Source: an uncultured Phascolarctobacterium sp. (GTDB taxonomy: Bacteria > Bacillota > Negativicutes > Acidaminococcales > Acidaminococcaceae). Taken from it: a stretch of 64,000 nucleotides of DNA. Shown here piece by piece: positions 33,658 through 42,361 of the stretch; within the stretch, counting starts at the first letter, position 1; each line of letters begins with the position of its first letter. The translations under genes and the position numbers were made by a program. The notes under the pieces were generated by a model, which was given only the letters and a program-made list of their open reading frames with translations, did not search any database and had not been told where the DNA came from. The stretch lies in the NCBI GenBank assembly GCA_900757795.1, contig CAAEPE010000020.1:1-64000 (forward strand). The letters are read 5' to 3'.

Positions 33658-34091
33658 TATTCTTCTTCAGCGTCATGAACGCTTTGAGCCTGCTCTGCTG
33701 CTCTGGCTGCTGCCATTTCAGCTTTAGTGCGGCGTTTTCTCACCTTTTTAGCGCTGTTAATGCCGGATTTTTTAATAACCTTGGCCAGTTCAGAAATAAT
33801 ATGCAGCTCGTCCACTGTGCAGCCTTGCAGCAGCTCGGACAATTCCTGGCAGTAAATCTGCTCGCTGCGGTGGATATTATCGCATAACAGCTCGTCTACC
33901 GAAACGTCTAAAACATTAGCCAAATGAATAATCGTCGGCAACCCTAATTTAGTATTACCTGTTTCTATATTACTAATATGCGGAGTCGACAGACCGGTTA
34001 GTTTAGCTATATTTCCCTGAGTCAATCCTTTGCGGCTGCGCGCCGCCTTTATTCTCAGACCAATAGCCTTATAATCAATGTCCAACTTCAC
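33657..34091 (-). CDS. XRE family regulator
   Basis: 144 residues. Residues 8-65 are a canonical helix-turn-helix (RSRKGLTQGNIAKLTGLSTP, ISNIETGNTKLGLPTI); the rest is a helical tail ending in basic and then Ala/Glu-rich residues. The start is a GTG preceded by GGGGAGAG. Its stop codon touches the right attachment repeat: before integration the tRNA-Thr would have begun about 25 bases after this gene on the same strand. The target is unknown. Confidence 0.8.
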   Translation of the reverse strand: MKLDIDYKAIGLRIKAARSRKGLTQGNIAKLTGLSTPHISNIETGNTKLGLPTIIHLANVLDVSVDELLCDNIHRSEQIYCQELSELLQGCTVDELHIISELAKVIKKSGINSAKKVRKRRTKAEMAAARAAEQAQSVHDAEEE

Positions 34092-34195
34092 AAAAGCTCT
34101 CCCCTTTTAATACACAACTTTTTAACAACGCTATAATTATATCTGAATTTATTATAAAAGGCAAGAACTATACGCTATTTTTTAGCAAAACGATG

Positions 34196-35068
34196 TTATT
34201 TTTTAGGAATAGATAACAGCAGCACCGTAAAAATAATACTACCCATGCCGATATAATCAGGCAATACCAGCTTAGTATCCAGCAAAAGTACCACGGCGAT
34301 AATGGAAGCCAAGGGCTCGGCGCAGGAAATTAAGCTGGCTTTAGTAGAGCCAACAATTTTCAGGCCAGCCAAATACAGCGCATAGCTGGCGATAGTTGCG
34401 CCTAAAATTAAATAAGCCATAGCTAAATAAGCATAGCCGTTCCAGCTGCCCACCGGTGCAAAGGGATTGCGAACGGCAATAAGCGACAGGCCCGACAAAA
34501 GCTGACCCCAGCCAATGATAACCGTCGCAGGATATTTTTTGAGCAGCTCCACCGGCTGAATACTATAAAAAGCGTAGGAAACTGCCGATAGCAAGCCAAC
34601 TATTAGTGCAAAAGGAGAAATCGCCAGGCTGTCCAAGCTGCCGTGAGTAGCAATCAAAAATACGCCGACAATAGCGCCGACAATTCCTAGCAGCTCGCGT
34701 CCTTCCGGCAGACTGCGATTTTTGTAGCTCATCCACACCATAACCAAAATCGGCGCCGTATATTGCAGTACCGTAGCCGTTGCGGCATTGCACAAAGAAA
34801 TAGTATAATAAAAGCCTAGCTGCGCGCCCAAAATGCCAACAAAAGAAAAGCACAACACAGAGAGAAAATGCCCACGCAATATTTTAAAAATATTATGTCT
34901 GGTGATTACGGCAGTATAAAGCAAAAAAAGGCTGCCGGCGATAATCTGACGCACCATACACAGCCAAAAGGCATCTACTTGATGATACTGGAAAAGATAC
35001 TGCCCGGCAACTCCGCCCATTCCCCAACAGGCGGCGGCGCAAATAATTAAAATAATTCCTTTCAGCAT
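34196..35068 (-). CDS. EamA/DMT family transporter
   Basis: 290 residues with ten hydrophobic segments in two EamA repeats (about 5-135 and 150-285). The start CWGMGGVAGQYLFQ, the YTAPILVM stretch and the GLSLISCAEPLAS-like segment near 250 (here KASLISCAEPLASII) are typical of drug/metabolite exporters. Monocistronic; GGAAAAG precedes the ATG. Substrate unknown; amino acid or metabolite export is common in the family. Confidence 0.85.
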   Translation of the reverse strand: MLKGIILIICAAACWGMGGVAGQYLFQYHQVDAFWLCMVRQIIAGSLFLLYTAVITRHNIFKILRGHFLSVLCFSFVGILGAQLGFYYTISLCNAATATVLQYTAPILVMVWMSYKNRSLPEGRELLGIVGAIVGVFLIATHGSLDSLAISPFALIVGLLSAVSYAFYSIQPVELLKKYPATVIIGWGQLLSGLSLIAVRNPFAPVGSWNGYAYLAMAYLILGATIASYALYLAGLKIVGSTKASLISCAEPLASIIAVVLLLDTKLVLPDYIGMGSIIFTVLLLSIPKK

Positions 35069-35161
35069 TGCAAATTAGCTTTTCCTTTCTTATTTTTCCT
35101 TGGGAAAATTTAACTTACTAGCTAATATAGCACTTTTTAAGTTCCTTGTCCATATATACGC

Positions 35162-35201
35162 AAAAAGCGCAGCAGACGTAAAATCTGCTGCGCCATTTTT
35201 T
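35162..35201. terminator. Bidirectional terminator between EamA start and A-domain gene
   Basis: A perfect 10-bp stem GCGCAGCAGA/TCTGCTGCGC with T runs on both strands; on the minus strand it ends the 35200-35622 gene. Confidence 0.85.
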
Positions 35202-35622
35202 AATTATAGCTTGTTTTATATTGTTCGGTAATATGCAGCCAAAGCCGTTCCCAACAGCTCAGGCGATCGCGCTCTGCCCGCGCCTGCTCCAGCCTTTGCT
35301 CAAAACTGCCATGCTCCCACGCATGAGTTACCTTAATTTCCAGAACAGCAGCGCCGTTAATCGTACCGCAGGCTACCTTATCGCCCGCTTCTTTTTTCCT
35401 AAATTCCGCCGTAATTCTATTTACCGGCCGTTTGCTCACCATGCTCACTCCTTGCACAATTACGCCGTCCGCAGGAATTCTTTCACCGGGCAGTACGCTT
35501 ACTATGTCCCCCACTGCTAACTGCTCCACCGGCAGCAGCCATTCGCTTCTTTCCGCGCCGTTATATCTGACGCGCCGCCCTACAACAGGTCTGACTGCCA
35601 ATAATTCATTAAGCTCGTCCAT
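35200..35622 (-). CDS. Stand-alone P-type ATPase actuator-domain protein
   Basis: 140 residues that match only the actuator (A) domain of heavy-metal P1B ATPases: VEQLAVGDIVSVLPGERIPADGVIVQG, then GDKVACGTINGAAVLEI and the following helix. There are no membrane helices, no phosphorylation (DKTGT) or ATP-binding domain. The catalytic TGES loop is degenerate: NRITAEF stands where LTGES is expected. GGAG precedes the ATG and a terminator follows, so it looks like a deliberate small gene rather than a fresh break. It may be a decayed ATPase remnant or a regulatory orphan domain. Confidence 0.75.
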   Translation of the reverse strand: MDELNELLAVRPVVGRRVRYNGAERSEWLLPVEQLAVGDIVSVLPGERIPADGVIVQGVSMVSKRPVNRITAEFRKKEAGDKVACGTINGAAVLEIKVTHAWEHGSFEQRLEQARAERDRLSCWERLWLHITEQYKTSYN

Positions 35623-35728
35623 TTTTATCCGGCTCCTTTCTTTCAGCCTTTGCTAAATTTTTTATTTGCTTATATCATAGCCAAAAGACTGCTGTTTTTA
35701 CAGACACAAAATTTTTTCTTGTACAATA

Positions 35729-35758
35729 TTGAACACATGACCAAAAATGTACTACAAT
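35729..35758 (+). promoter_or_regulatory. Possible promoter of the TetR gene
   Basis: TTGAAC (35729-35734), 18-base spacer, TACAAT (35753-35758), set inside an imperfect TTGTAC...GTACTACAA inverted repeat that could be the repressor's own site. Confidence 0.45.
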
Positions 35759-35788
35759 AAGTATAGAAAAAATATTAGGAGGCAGCTT

Positions 35789-36388
35789 ATGGACAGACGG
35801 CAAACTAAAACACGCCAAGCAATTTACGACGCGTTTGTAAATTTAATGGCGCAAACCGGCTACGAAAAAATCAGCGTCAAGGATATTATTGACGCTGCCA
35901 ACATCGGCCGCAGTACCTTTTACAGCCATTTTGAAACCAAGGATGATTTAGCGCGCAAAATGTGCCTAATGCTTTTTAAGCACATTTTTAGTCACACCAT
36001 TCCGCCCTGTTCTACTCATAATTTCTCTGAACTGCCGCAGAACGCCGAAAATCGTATCGCTCATATTCTTTATCATCTGCGGGATAAGTGCAAATATTAT
36101 TGGGGCATTATCAATTATGATGAAGGCAACTTGTTTCTGCGCTTTTTCCGCGAATATATTCAAGATAATCTGCGCATTATTATTCAAGGTGCAGATAAGG
36201 AGCGCATCAGCAAAGTGCCAGAGGATTTTTTAGCCGCCCATATCGCCAGCAGCTTTGTAGGCATGGTCCGCTGGTGGCTGAAAAACGCCATGCGCCAAAC
36301 GCCGGAGGAGGTAGCGGCTTATTACATGACCTTAATAAATCCTGCTATTGCCGAGTTTGAAGCCTTGCAGGATACGGACGATAAATGA
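35789..36388 (+). CDS. TetR/AcrR family regulator
   Basis: 199 residues from the ATG at 35789, which follows AGGAGG; an upstream start would add 14 basic residues. The N-terminal 50 residues are a TetR helix-turn-helix (IYDAFVNLMAQTGYEKISVKDI, then IGRSTFYSHFETKDDL). The C-terminal domain (VGMVRWWLKNAMRQTPEEVA) resembles the TetR_C type seen with DhaS-like regulators. It is followed by a DUF523 gene 36 bases on; the A-domain gene is divergent. Target unknown. Confidence 0.85.
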   Translation: MDRRQTKTRQAIYDAFVNLMAQTGYEKISVKDIIDAANIGRSTFYSHFETKDDLARKMCLMLFKHIFSHTIPPCSTHNFSELPQNAENRIAHILYHLRDKCKYYWGIINYDEGNLFLRFFREYIQDNLRIIIQGADKERISKVPEDFLAAHIASSFVGMVRWWLKNAMRQTPEEVAAYYMTLINPAIAEFEALQDTDDK

Positions 36389-36424
36389 TTTTTAAGCTGT
36401 TCGTTTTGTCAAAGGAGTATTTTT

Positions 36425-36919
36425 ATGATTCTCGTCAGTGCCTGTTTATTAAATTATCCTGTACGTTATAAGAGTGACGGCAATCCCTGCAAACCGCTGT
36501 TAGACGCCGTAGCGCAAGGCTTTGGCGCGCAGCTGCTGCCTTTTTGTCCGGAAGTAAGCGGCGGTCTGCCCACACCGCGTCCGCCCGCAGAAATTAAAAA
36601 CGGCACGGGCAAAAATGTTTTAGACGGTACTGCCGCCGTGGTTAACAGCGAAGGGAAAGATGTAACTGCTAATTTTTTTGCGGGAGCTAAAAACTGCGCC
36701 GAATTATGCGCGCGCAAGCACATTACTGCCGCTATTTTAAAGCAGCGCAGCCCTTCCTGCGGCAGCAAAGCCATTTACGACGGCACCTTCAGCGGCGTAA
36801 CTATTGCAGGCCAGGGCGTTACTGCCGCATTACTAGCCAAGCAAAATATTACCATTTACGGCGATGACGATTTAACAGCGGAGCTTTTGGCAAAGCTGTT
36901 AGCAGAGGACGCAAAATAA
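36425..36919 (+). CDS. DUF523 family protein
   Basis: 164 residues, full length for the family (YbbK-like). The conserved residues are present: SACLLNYPVRY with its Cys, FCPEVSGGLPTPRPP, and LKQRSPSCG. The Cys pattern suggests metal or sulphur chemistry, but no function is established for the family. GGAG precedes the ATG. It probably shares a transcript with the TetR gene. A terminator follows. Confidence 0.85.
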   Translation: MILVSACLLNYPVRYKSDGNPCKPLLDAVAQGFGAQLLPFCPEVSGGLPTPRPPAEIKNGTGKNVLDGTAAVVNSEGKDVTANFFAGAKNCAELCARKHITAAILKQRSPSCGSKAIYDGTFSGVTIAGQGVTAALLAKQNITIYGDDDLTAELLAKLLAEDAK

Positions 36920-36924
36920 AACCA

Positions 36925-36973
36925 AACGCTTCAGCATACTGTAAAGCAGTACGCCGAAGCGTTAATTTTTTAG
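36925..36973 (+). terminator. Terminator after DUF523
   Basis: Stem AACGCTTC/GAAGCGTT with an inner partly paired loop, followed by AATTTTTT. Confidence 0.8.
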
Positions 36974-37519
36974 CAGAGTTTTATCACAAACATTTATTCC
37001 TGTCGCGTTTTATGACACATAAAAATTTATACTCATTGTGTTTTTACACTGGATAGAATTGATTTCTCTATGATTTTACTATTTTTAAAACCATTATTCA
37101 ACTTCTTTGCAGGCAAAGAAGTTGCAAGAAACCTCGCGCTTTTCAAAGCGCGGCAAAGAATCTTCGACGTTTATTGATAATTCGCACTTTGCAACAACGC
37201 TTGCCCAATGCGTAGTTTTTGGGGCTAGTAGTTCCAGATTATTTAGGCTCGCAATGCGAGGCTTTGGCGGTCTACCGCAAAGAAAAAATTTTCTTTTGGC
37301 GTGCCGCTAGTACACTAAAAGTATAAACCACTTTGCGGCAGCCACAAAAGCTATAAATCGCCGAGCGGTGCTTACCTTGAACTACGAACTTTAAAACAAG
37401 GAATATGGTAAAGCCCTTTTTGCCTAGCTTTTTCTGCTAAGAAAAAGCGATAGTTTCCCGCGCTTTTCAAAAGCGCGAAGCTTTTTTGCTACTTTTTTCA
37501 GTTATGAAAAAAGTAGGTA
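36974..37519. repeat. Dispersed intergenic repeat, copy C (inverted)
   Basis: The core 37099-37450 is the reverse complement of copy A. It begins with a perfect 12-bp hairpin (CAACTTCTTTGC, GCAAAGAAGTTG) and ends in GCTTTTTC/GAAAAAGC and CTTTTTTCAG/GAAAAAAG hairpins. The reading frame that stays open in copies A and B is interrupted here, arguing against a protein. 36974-37098 is AT-rich with nothing recognisable. Confidence 0.8.
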
Positions 37520-38191
37520 TCATCCCAAAAATGGCTTCCAGAAGGGATACAAGCTAAGCGCTGCCACCAGCAGCAAAACCAAAAAATCCCCAATGCCTAA
37601 CGGCTCCGATGGCATATTTTTATAAGTATTGCTGCCAAAGCCCTTTAGCTCCATAGAAAGCGCTAAGGTTTCGGATTTTGCAACTGCACGCATAACCAGC
37701 GGCCGAATAACAACTAAATATGCTAAAAAGCGTTTAATAATATTGCCGCGATTGGAATAGCCGCGGCAGCTTTGCGCATCCAAGGTAATTTCACTGTCCG
37801 TAAGAAAATTAGGTACAAAGCGCAGCGCAGTCGTCAGCATAAAAGCATATTCGCAGGGCATATGAAATCTGTCTACCAAAGATTTGGCAATATCCTGAAT
37901 ACGAGTTGCTGCCAGCAGGCACAAAAACGCTATAGTCATAACCAGCATGCGCAGGCCGCCAATAAGCGCTACCGACAGCGGCGAGCCAAAAAGCAGCTGC
38001 AGCAAAATCATCATGCCGGTGAAAACCGCTAAGCCGCCGATGGCAGCCATGGTCATGCGGTCGTGCTTAATGTACAGCAGCAGCGCCAGCTCCAAAACTA
38101 AAATTGTGGCTACGGCCTCCACAGGCAGAATAAAAACCCACGCTGTAATTGCCAGGGTAACAATAATTTTTGTAAAAGCAGTCAGGTTCAT
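37520..38191 (-). CDS. ECF transporter transmembrane component T
   Basis: 223 residues, about five hydrophobic segments, matching EcfT, the scaffold that joins the ATPases to the substrate-binding S protein. The coupling helices carry the expected Ala-Arg-Gly-type motif (QSCRGYSNRG, about 138-147) and a second SMELKGFGS. It overlaps no gene but starts one base after the ATPase stop, in a T-A-A-S order read from low to high coordinate (S first in the transcript). Confidence 0.9.
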   Translation of the reverse strand: MNLTAFTKIIVTLAITAWVFILPVEAVATILVLELALLLYIKHDRMTMAAIGGLAVFTGMMILLQLLFGSPLSVALIGGLRMLVMTIAFLCLLAATRIQDIAKSLVDRFHMPCEYAFMLTTALRFVPNFLTDSEITLDAQSCRGYSNRGNIIKRFLAYLVVIRPLVMRAVAKSETLALSMELKGFGSNTYKNMPSEPLGIGDFLVLLLVAALSLYPFWKPFLG

Positions 38192-38192
38192 C

Positions 38193-38993
38193 TTATTCCG
38201 CCTCCCTTCCTACAGCAGCAATAAATTCGTCGGAACTGGCAGCGTCCACGCCTAACGCCGCGGCTAAGGAAGCAACCGTCGGCCGGCGCAGTCCCCAGCG
38301 CTCCACAGGCTGGCTGCCGTTAAACAGCTCCTGAGGCGTGCCGTCAAACACTTTAGTGCCATAATGTAAGACTACAGCTCGCTTAGCAAACCGGCGCACA
38401 ATATCCATATCATGAGAAATCAATACAATGGTAATACCACGTTTAGTATTGATAGCCTGCAAATACTGCATCATGCTCTCTTTTTCCAACGCGTCCTGAC
38501 CATTAGTAATTTCATCTAAAATCAAAGTGCGGGGATTAAGCGCCAAGGCAGCGGCTACGCCCAAGCGACGCTTTTGACCAAAGCTCAAAAGGCGCGGATA
38601 TTCGTTTTTCAGCTCCATCAACCCCATAGCTTCTAACGCTTCCGCTGTTTGACGGTTAATAGTTTCGTCCGTCAGCTTTTTCGCGCGCGGGCCATAAGCT
38701 ACTTCATCAAAAACAGTGTCCTCTAAAATTTGCAAATCAGGATTTTGAAAAACATACCCAATTTTATCTGCCAAATCTGCCGGCTCGCATTTAACAATAT
38801 CCTCGCCGTCCACTAAAATTTCACCGCTGCGAGGATGGCACAGCGCCATGAACAAACGGCTCAAGGTTGTTTTGCCACTGCCGTTATGTCCTAAAAGTGC
38901 CACAAATTCACCGTCCTCAATGCGGCAATCCATATCGTTGATTACAGGCTGCCCACGCAAGTAGGCAAAGTTTACATTTTTAGCCTCCAGCAT
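38193..38993 (-). CDS. ECF transporter ATPase (second)
   Basis: 266 residues. Walker A GHNGSGKTT, signature LSFGQKRR (a variant of LSGGQ often seen in EcfA), Walker B TLILDEITNGQD, and switch His in VLISHD. Pairs with the other ATPase to drive the ECF module. Its start overlaps the stop of the preceding ATPase gene, so translation is coupled. Confidence 0.92.
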   Translation of the reverse strand: MLEAKNVNFAYLRGQPVINDMDCRIEDGEFVALLGHNGSGKTTLSRLFMALCHPRSGEILVDGEDIVKCEPADLADKIGYVFQNPDLQILEDTVFDEVAYGPRAKKLTDETINRQTAEALEAMGLMELKNEYPRLLSFGQKRRLGVAAALALNPRTLILDEITNGQDALEKESMMQYLQAINTKRGITIVLISHDMDIVRRFAKRAVVLHYGTKVFDGTPQELFNGSQPVERWGLRRPTVASLAAALGVDAASSDEFIAAVGREAE

Positions 38994-39862
38994 CAGTCAG
39001 CCCTCCCTTCCGCTTTTTTAATACCATAGGTTTTAAAATCAGCCAGCGCGTCCTGCTCACTGCGCCAGTCGCCTAAATCAAGATGCAGCTTTTCCTCCAA
39101 GCCCAGCTTAATCTGCCACAGCGTCGGCAGCAGCGGCCGCAGCTCCGCATCCTCATACATTTTGGGTGCAGCAGCTTCATAAGCATCCGCTGCAACTAAA
39201 TTGCCTTCTTTTAATACAACCAAATCGCTTATATAGGGCAGCAAATAATCCATGCGATGCTCTACGGCAACAATGGTTGTACCGTAGCGCTGATGAATAT
39301 CCCAAACTAATTTATATAGCGATTGCGCCCCGTCAGGATCCATAGCGGAAACAGGCTCGTCCAAAACAATAATTTCCGGATGCGCCGCCAAGGTTGCCGC
39401 CAAAAGCAAACGCTGACGCTGACCGCCGCTAAGCTCGTCCAGCTGATAGCTTTCCCGTCCGGGCAGCCCCACATCCTCTAAAGCGCGGCTGACACGAGCG
39501 GAAATTTCTTCCGGCGCAAAGCCGTGATTTAAAAGTCCAAAGGCAATTTCTTCGCCTGCGGTTAAGGATACCAGCTGACTTTCATAATCCTCCATAATAA
39601 AGCCAACGCGCATGGCAATATCGGACACGCGTTTATTTTTGGTGCTTTCGCCGTGCACCTCAACGTCGCCGCTGTAACGACCGCCCATATAATAAGGCAC
39701 AATGCCGGTCATAGCTTTGCACAGAGTAGTTTTGCCTGCACCACTGGGCCCCGTAATTACAGTGAAGCTGCCTTTTTTGATATCCAAATTGATATTATTA
39801 AGTACCAAAGCAGATTTTTTATACGCAAAATAAAAATTTTCCAGCTTAATAACGCTTTCCAT
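38993..39862 (-). CDS. ECF transporter ATPase (first)
   Basis: 289 residues. Walker A GPSGAGKTT, signature LSGGQRQR, Walker B IIVLDEPVSAMD, and VAVEHR as switch region. The C-terminal 60 residues are an extra helical tail. It follows the S-component gene with no gap, so this ATPase pair is dedicated to, or at least co-expressed with, that S component. Confidence 0.92.
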   Translation of the reverse strand: MESVIKLENFYFAYKKSALVLNNINLDIKKGSFTVITGPSGAGKTTLCKAMTGIVPYYMGGRYSGDVEVHGESTKNKRVSDIAMRVGFIMEDYESQLVSLTAGEEIAFGLLNHGFAPEEISARVSRALEDVGLPGRESYQLDELSGGQRQRLLLAATLAAHPEIIVLDEPVSAMDPDGAQSLYKLVWDIHQRYGTTIVAVEHRMDYLLPYISDLVVLKEGNLVAADAYEAAAPKMYEDAELRPLLPTLWQIKLGLEEKLHLDLGDWRSEQDALADFKTYGIKKAEGRAD

Positions 39863-40435
39863 TTATTTTTCCTCCTCCTGAAAATAAAACAGCTTGCGCA
39901 CCGGCGCATACAGGAAGAAGGTAATCAAGCCGTTAAGCAGTCCGACAATAGCGACAACGGGCAGCATGGCAAAAATCCACACATGCAAAGGCAAGCCCAA
40001 AACCAATTTCAAAATGAAAGTGAAAAGTCCGCCGCTAGCCACGGTTGCCAAAAAGCCGGTAATAAAGGGACGCAGCTTCCATTCGCCTACGCCTGCCGCA
40101 AACATTGCCTTTACCAACAGGCAGCACACAGTCGCGCCTGCCAGTTCGCTGGCTACATTACCTAAAGGAAACGCAGATTTAGATGAAGGCACTAATGTCA
40201 AGCCGGCAATAAAACCAATGCCGATAGCTTGGGAAAGCTTGGGTCGAGTTAAATTGATAACGATAGAATACATGGCAATAGTCCAGTTAGGAGTTACGCC
40301 GCCAACGTTGGGGCTAACAGTGTGCAGTATAATACCAATAGCCAACAGCATAGCGGTAATGGCTACCCAGCGATAACCGTCCTGCATTGGCTCTACTTCA
40401 ATAAGCTGCGGAACAGTTTTATTTTGTTCATCCAT
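39863..40435 (-). CDS. ECF S component, TrpP-like
   Basis: 190 residues with about six hydrophobic segments. LAIGIILHTVSPNVGGVTPN and the run INLTRPKLSQAIGIGFIAGL with SKSAFPLGN resemble the TrpP family of S components implicated in tryptophan uptake. It is the first gene of the ECF operon and decides substrate specificity. Tryptophan is a plausible substrate, not shown. A TATAAT lies near 40490 on the minus strand but I cannot fix a -35. Confidence 0.75.
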   Translation of the reverse strand: MDEQNKTVPQLIEVEPMQDGYRWVAITAMLLAIGIILHTVSPNVGGVTPNWTIAMYSIVINLTRPKLSQAIGIGFIAGLTLVPSSKSAFPLGNVASELAGATVCCLLVKAMFAAGVGEWKLRPFITGFLATVASGGLFTFILKLVLGLPLHVWIFAMLPVVAIVGLLNGLITFFLYAPVRKLFYFQEEEK

Positions 40436-40514
40436 ACTAAAACCTCTCTTTACAAAAGTCTTTTTTCAGGCTACGAATAAAATTATTATACTACAATTTC
40501 GTCAATTTGTATCG

Positions 40515-40550
40515 CAAAAAATAAAATTGGCGTCAGCTTTTTACCGCCAA
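40515..40550 (-). terminator. Terminator of the his operon
   Basis: Stem TTGGCG/CGCCAA with a T-rich tract on the minus strand; it overlaps the last codons of hisI. Confidence 0.7.
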
Positions 40551-40873
40551 CGCCAAAAAGAATTAAAAAAGCAGGAATATTCGCCCGTGTGACAGGCAGG
40601 ACCATGCAAAGAAGCTTTAACCAAAATCGTATCGCCATCACAATCGTAAATCATTTCCCTAACCTCTTGCAAATTGCCGCTGGTTGCGCCCTTGTTCCAC
40701 AGCTCCTGACGGCTGCGGCTCCAAAACCAAGTGTAGCCTGTTTCCATAGTTTTCAGCAGCGATTCTTTATTCATATACGCCAGCATCACTACGTCTTTGG
40801 TAGCGCAATCCTGCACAATGGCAGGCACCAAACCGTTAGCGTCAAATTTAATTTGGGAAATGTCAAACTTCAT
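40541..40873 (-). CDS. hisI: Phosphoribosyl-AMP cyclohydrolase
   Basis: Opens the purine ring of PR-AMP, third step of histidine synthesis. 110 residues, the length of a single-domain HisI; it ends at SCFFNSFWRWR with no fused HisE pyrophosphatase domain. Signature residues: MLAYMNKESL, TWFWSRSRQELWNKG, DCDGDTILVK, and the zinc site HGPACHTG. Its start overlaps the hisF stop (TAATG). Last gene of the operon. Confidence 0.93.
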   Translation of the reverse strand: MKFDISQIKFDANGLVPAIVQDCATKDVVMLAYMNKESLLKTMETGYTWFWSRSRQELWNKGATSGNLQEVREMIYDCDGDTILVKASLHGPACHTGEYSCFFNSFWRWR

Positions 40874-41631
40874 TATAATCTTACCTCGATTCCGCGACTG
40901 CGCAAATATTCCTTAACCTGTTTAATCGTAAAAGCTTTGTAGTGAAATACGGAAGCCGCCAGCACTGCGTCAGCGCCGCCCTCGGCCAAAACGTCATAAA
41001 AATCCTCTAATTTTCCGGCGCCGCCGCTGGCGATAACCGGCACATTTACGGCGCCGGTCACGGCCTTTGTCAGCGGAATATCGTAGCCATTTTTAGTGCC
41101 GTCGGCATCCATACTGGTGAGCAAAATTTCGCCTGCGCCCAAAGTCACAGCCTGCTTGGCCCACTCCACAGCGTCTAACCCGGTCGGCTTACGCCCGCCC
41201 TGCACATAAACCTCCCATTTATTTTCACCGCAGCGGCGGGCATCAATGGCGATAACAATACACTGGCTGCCAAAAATCCGCGCACCCTCGGCAATCAGCT
41301 GCGGATTTTTAATCGCCGCGCTGTTCAAAGAAGTTTTATCTGCGCCAGCCAAAAGCGCATTGCGAATATCTTCAACGCTGCTAATCCCGCCGCCCACGGT
41401 CAGGGGCATAAACACTTGTCCCGCAGTTTTGCGGATAACGTCCAGCATAGCCTTACGCTCCTCAAAGGTAGCTGTAATGTCTAAAAACACCAGCTCGTCC
41501 GCACCCTCGGCATCATAAGCTGCCGCGCGTTCCACCGGGTCGCCGGCGTCGCGCAGTCCCACAAAATTTGTGCCTTTAACTACACGTCCTTCCTTAACGT
41601 CTAAGCAGGGAATTATTCTTTTCGTCAGCAT
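40873..41631 (-). CDS. hisF: Imidazole glycerol phosphate synthase cyclase subunit
   Basis: 252 residues, normal length. Works with HisH: takes ammonia and PRFAR to make IGP and AICAR. Conserved: start LTKRIIPCLDVKEGRVVKG (catalytic Asp), VGGGISS, DKTSLNSAA, MDADGTKNGYD and VIASGGAGK. The true ATG at 41631 lies one base after the hisA stop, with GGAGGG in the end of hisA; a longer frame would add 14 non-homologous residues. Confidence 0.95.
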   Translation of the reverse strand: MLTKRIIPCLDVKEGRVVKGTNFVGLRDAGDPVERAAAYDAEGADELVFLDITATFEERKAMLDVIRKTAGQVFMPLTVGGGISSVEDIRNALLAGADKTSLNSAAIKNPQLIAEGARIFGSQCIVIAIDARRCGENKWEVYVQGGRKPTGLDAVEWAKQAVTLGAGEILLTSMDADGTKNGYDIPLTKAVTGAVNVPVIASGGAGKLEDFYDVLAEGGADAVLAASVFHYKAFTIKQVKEYLRSRGIEVRL

Positions 41632-41632
41632 G

Positions 41633-42361
41633 TTAACCCTCCTTAGCCAAAGCCAGCGCCGCCTGCAAATCAACTGCTCCGGTATAAATTGCTTTGCCGA
41701 TAATGCAGCCGCACACGCCGTCGCCTTCCACAGTCTTCACGCGACGAATATCTTCCAAAGAAGCAACTCCGCCGCTAGCAATAACCGGCACGCCGCACGC
41801 GCGCGCTAAAGCTGCCGTCGCTTCCACATTTACGCCGCTCAGCATACCGTCGCGGCTGATATCCGTATAAATAATTTTATCAACGCCGTACTGCGCCATT
41901 TTTTGCGCCAGCTCCACAGCGGTTACGCCGCCGCCCTGTCCCCAGCCTTCAATGGCAACTTCGCCGTTTTTTGCATCAATGCCAACGGCAATGTGTCCGG
42001 AATATTTGCGGCAGGCTTCCTCCACCAGCTGCGGATTTTTTACTGCCGCGCTGCCTAAAATTACGCGGTTTACGCCTAAAGCTAATAATTTTTCGATAGT
42101 TTGCAGATTACGGATGCCGCCGCCAAGCTGCACGGGAATTTTTACATTGTTTAGAATACGCTCCACCACAGACACGTTTTTGCCCTCGCCTGCCAAAGCG
42201 CCGTCCAAATCTACCAAATGCAGATATTCTGCGCCTAAAGCGGCCCATTTCTGCGCCATCTCTGCCGGATCGTCAGCAAAAACAGTTTCGGCATCAAAGC
42301 GTCCTTCGGTCAGACGCACACAGCGTCCGCCGCGTATATCAATCGCTGGATAAATTATCAT
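41633..42361 (-). CDS. hisA: ProFAR isomerase
   Basis: 242 residues, the usual length. Isomerises ProFAR to PRFAR. Conserved start MIIYPAIDIRGGRCVRL with the catalytic Asp, LGGGIRNL, LGSAAVKNP, YTDISRDGMLSGVN, VIASGGV. The ATG at 42361 overlaps the hisH stop (ATGA) and follows AAGGAG; the GTG three codons earlier is too close to that site. Confidence 0.95.
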   Translation of the reverse strand: MIIYPAIDIRGGRCVRLTEGRFDAETVFADDPAEMAQKWAALGAEYLHLVDLDGALAGEGKNVSVVERILNNVKIPVQLGGGIRNLQTIEKLLALGVNRVILGSAAVKNPQLVEEACRKYSGHIAVGIDAKNGEVAIEGWGQGGGVTAVELAQKMAQYGVDKIIYTDISRDGMLSGVNVEATAALARACGVPVIASGGVASLEDIRRVKTVEGDGVCGCIIGKAIYTGAVDLQAALALAKEG

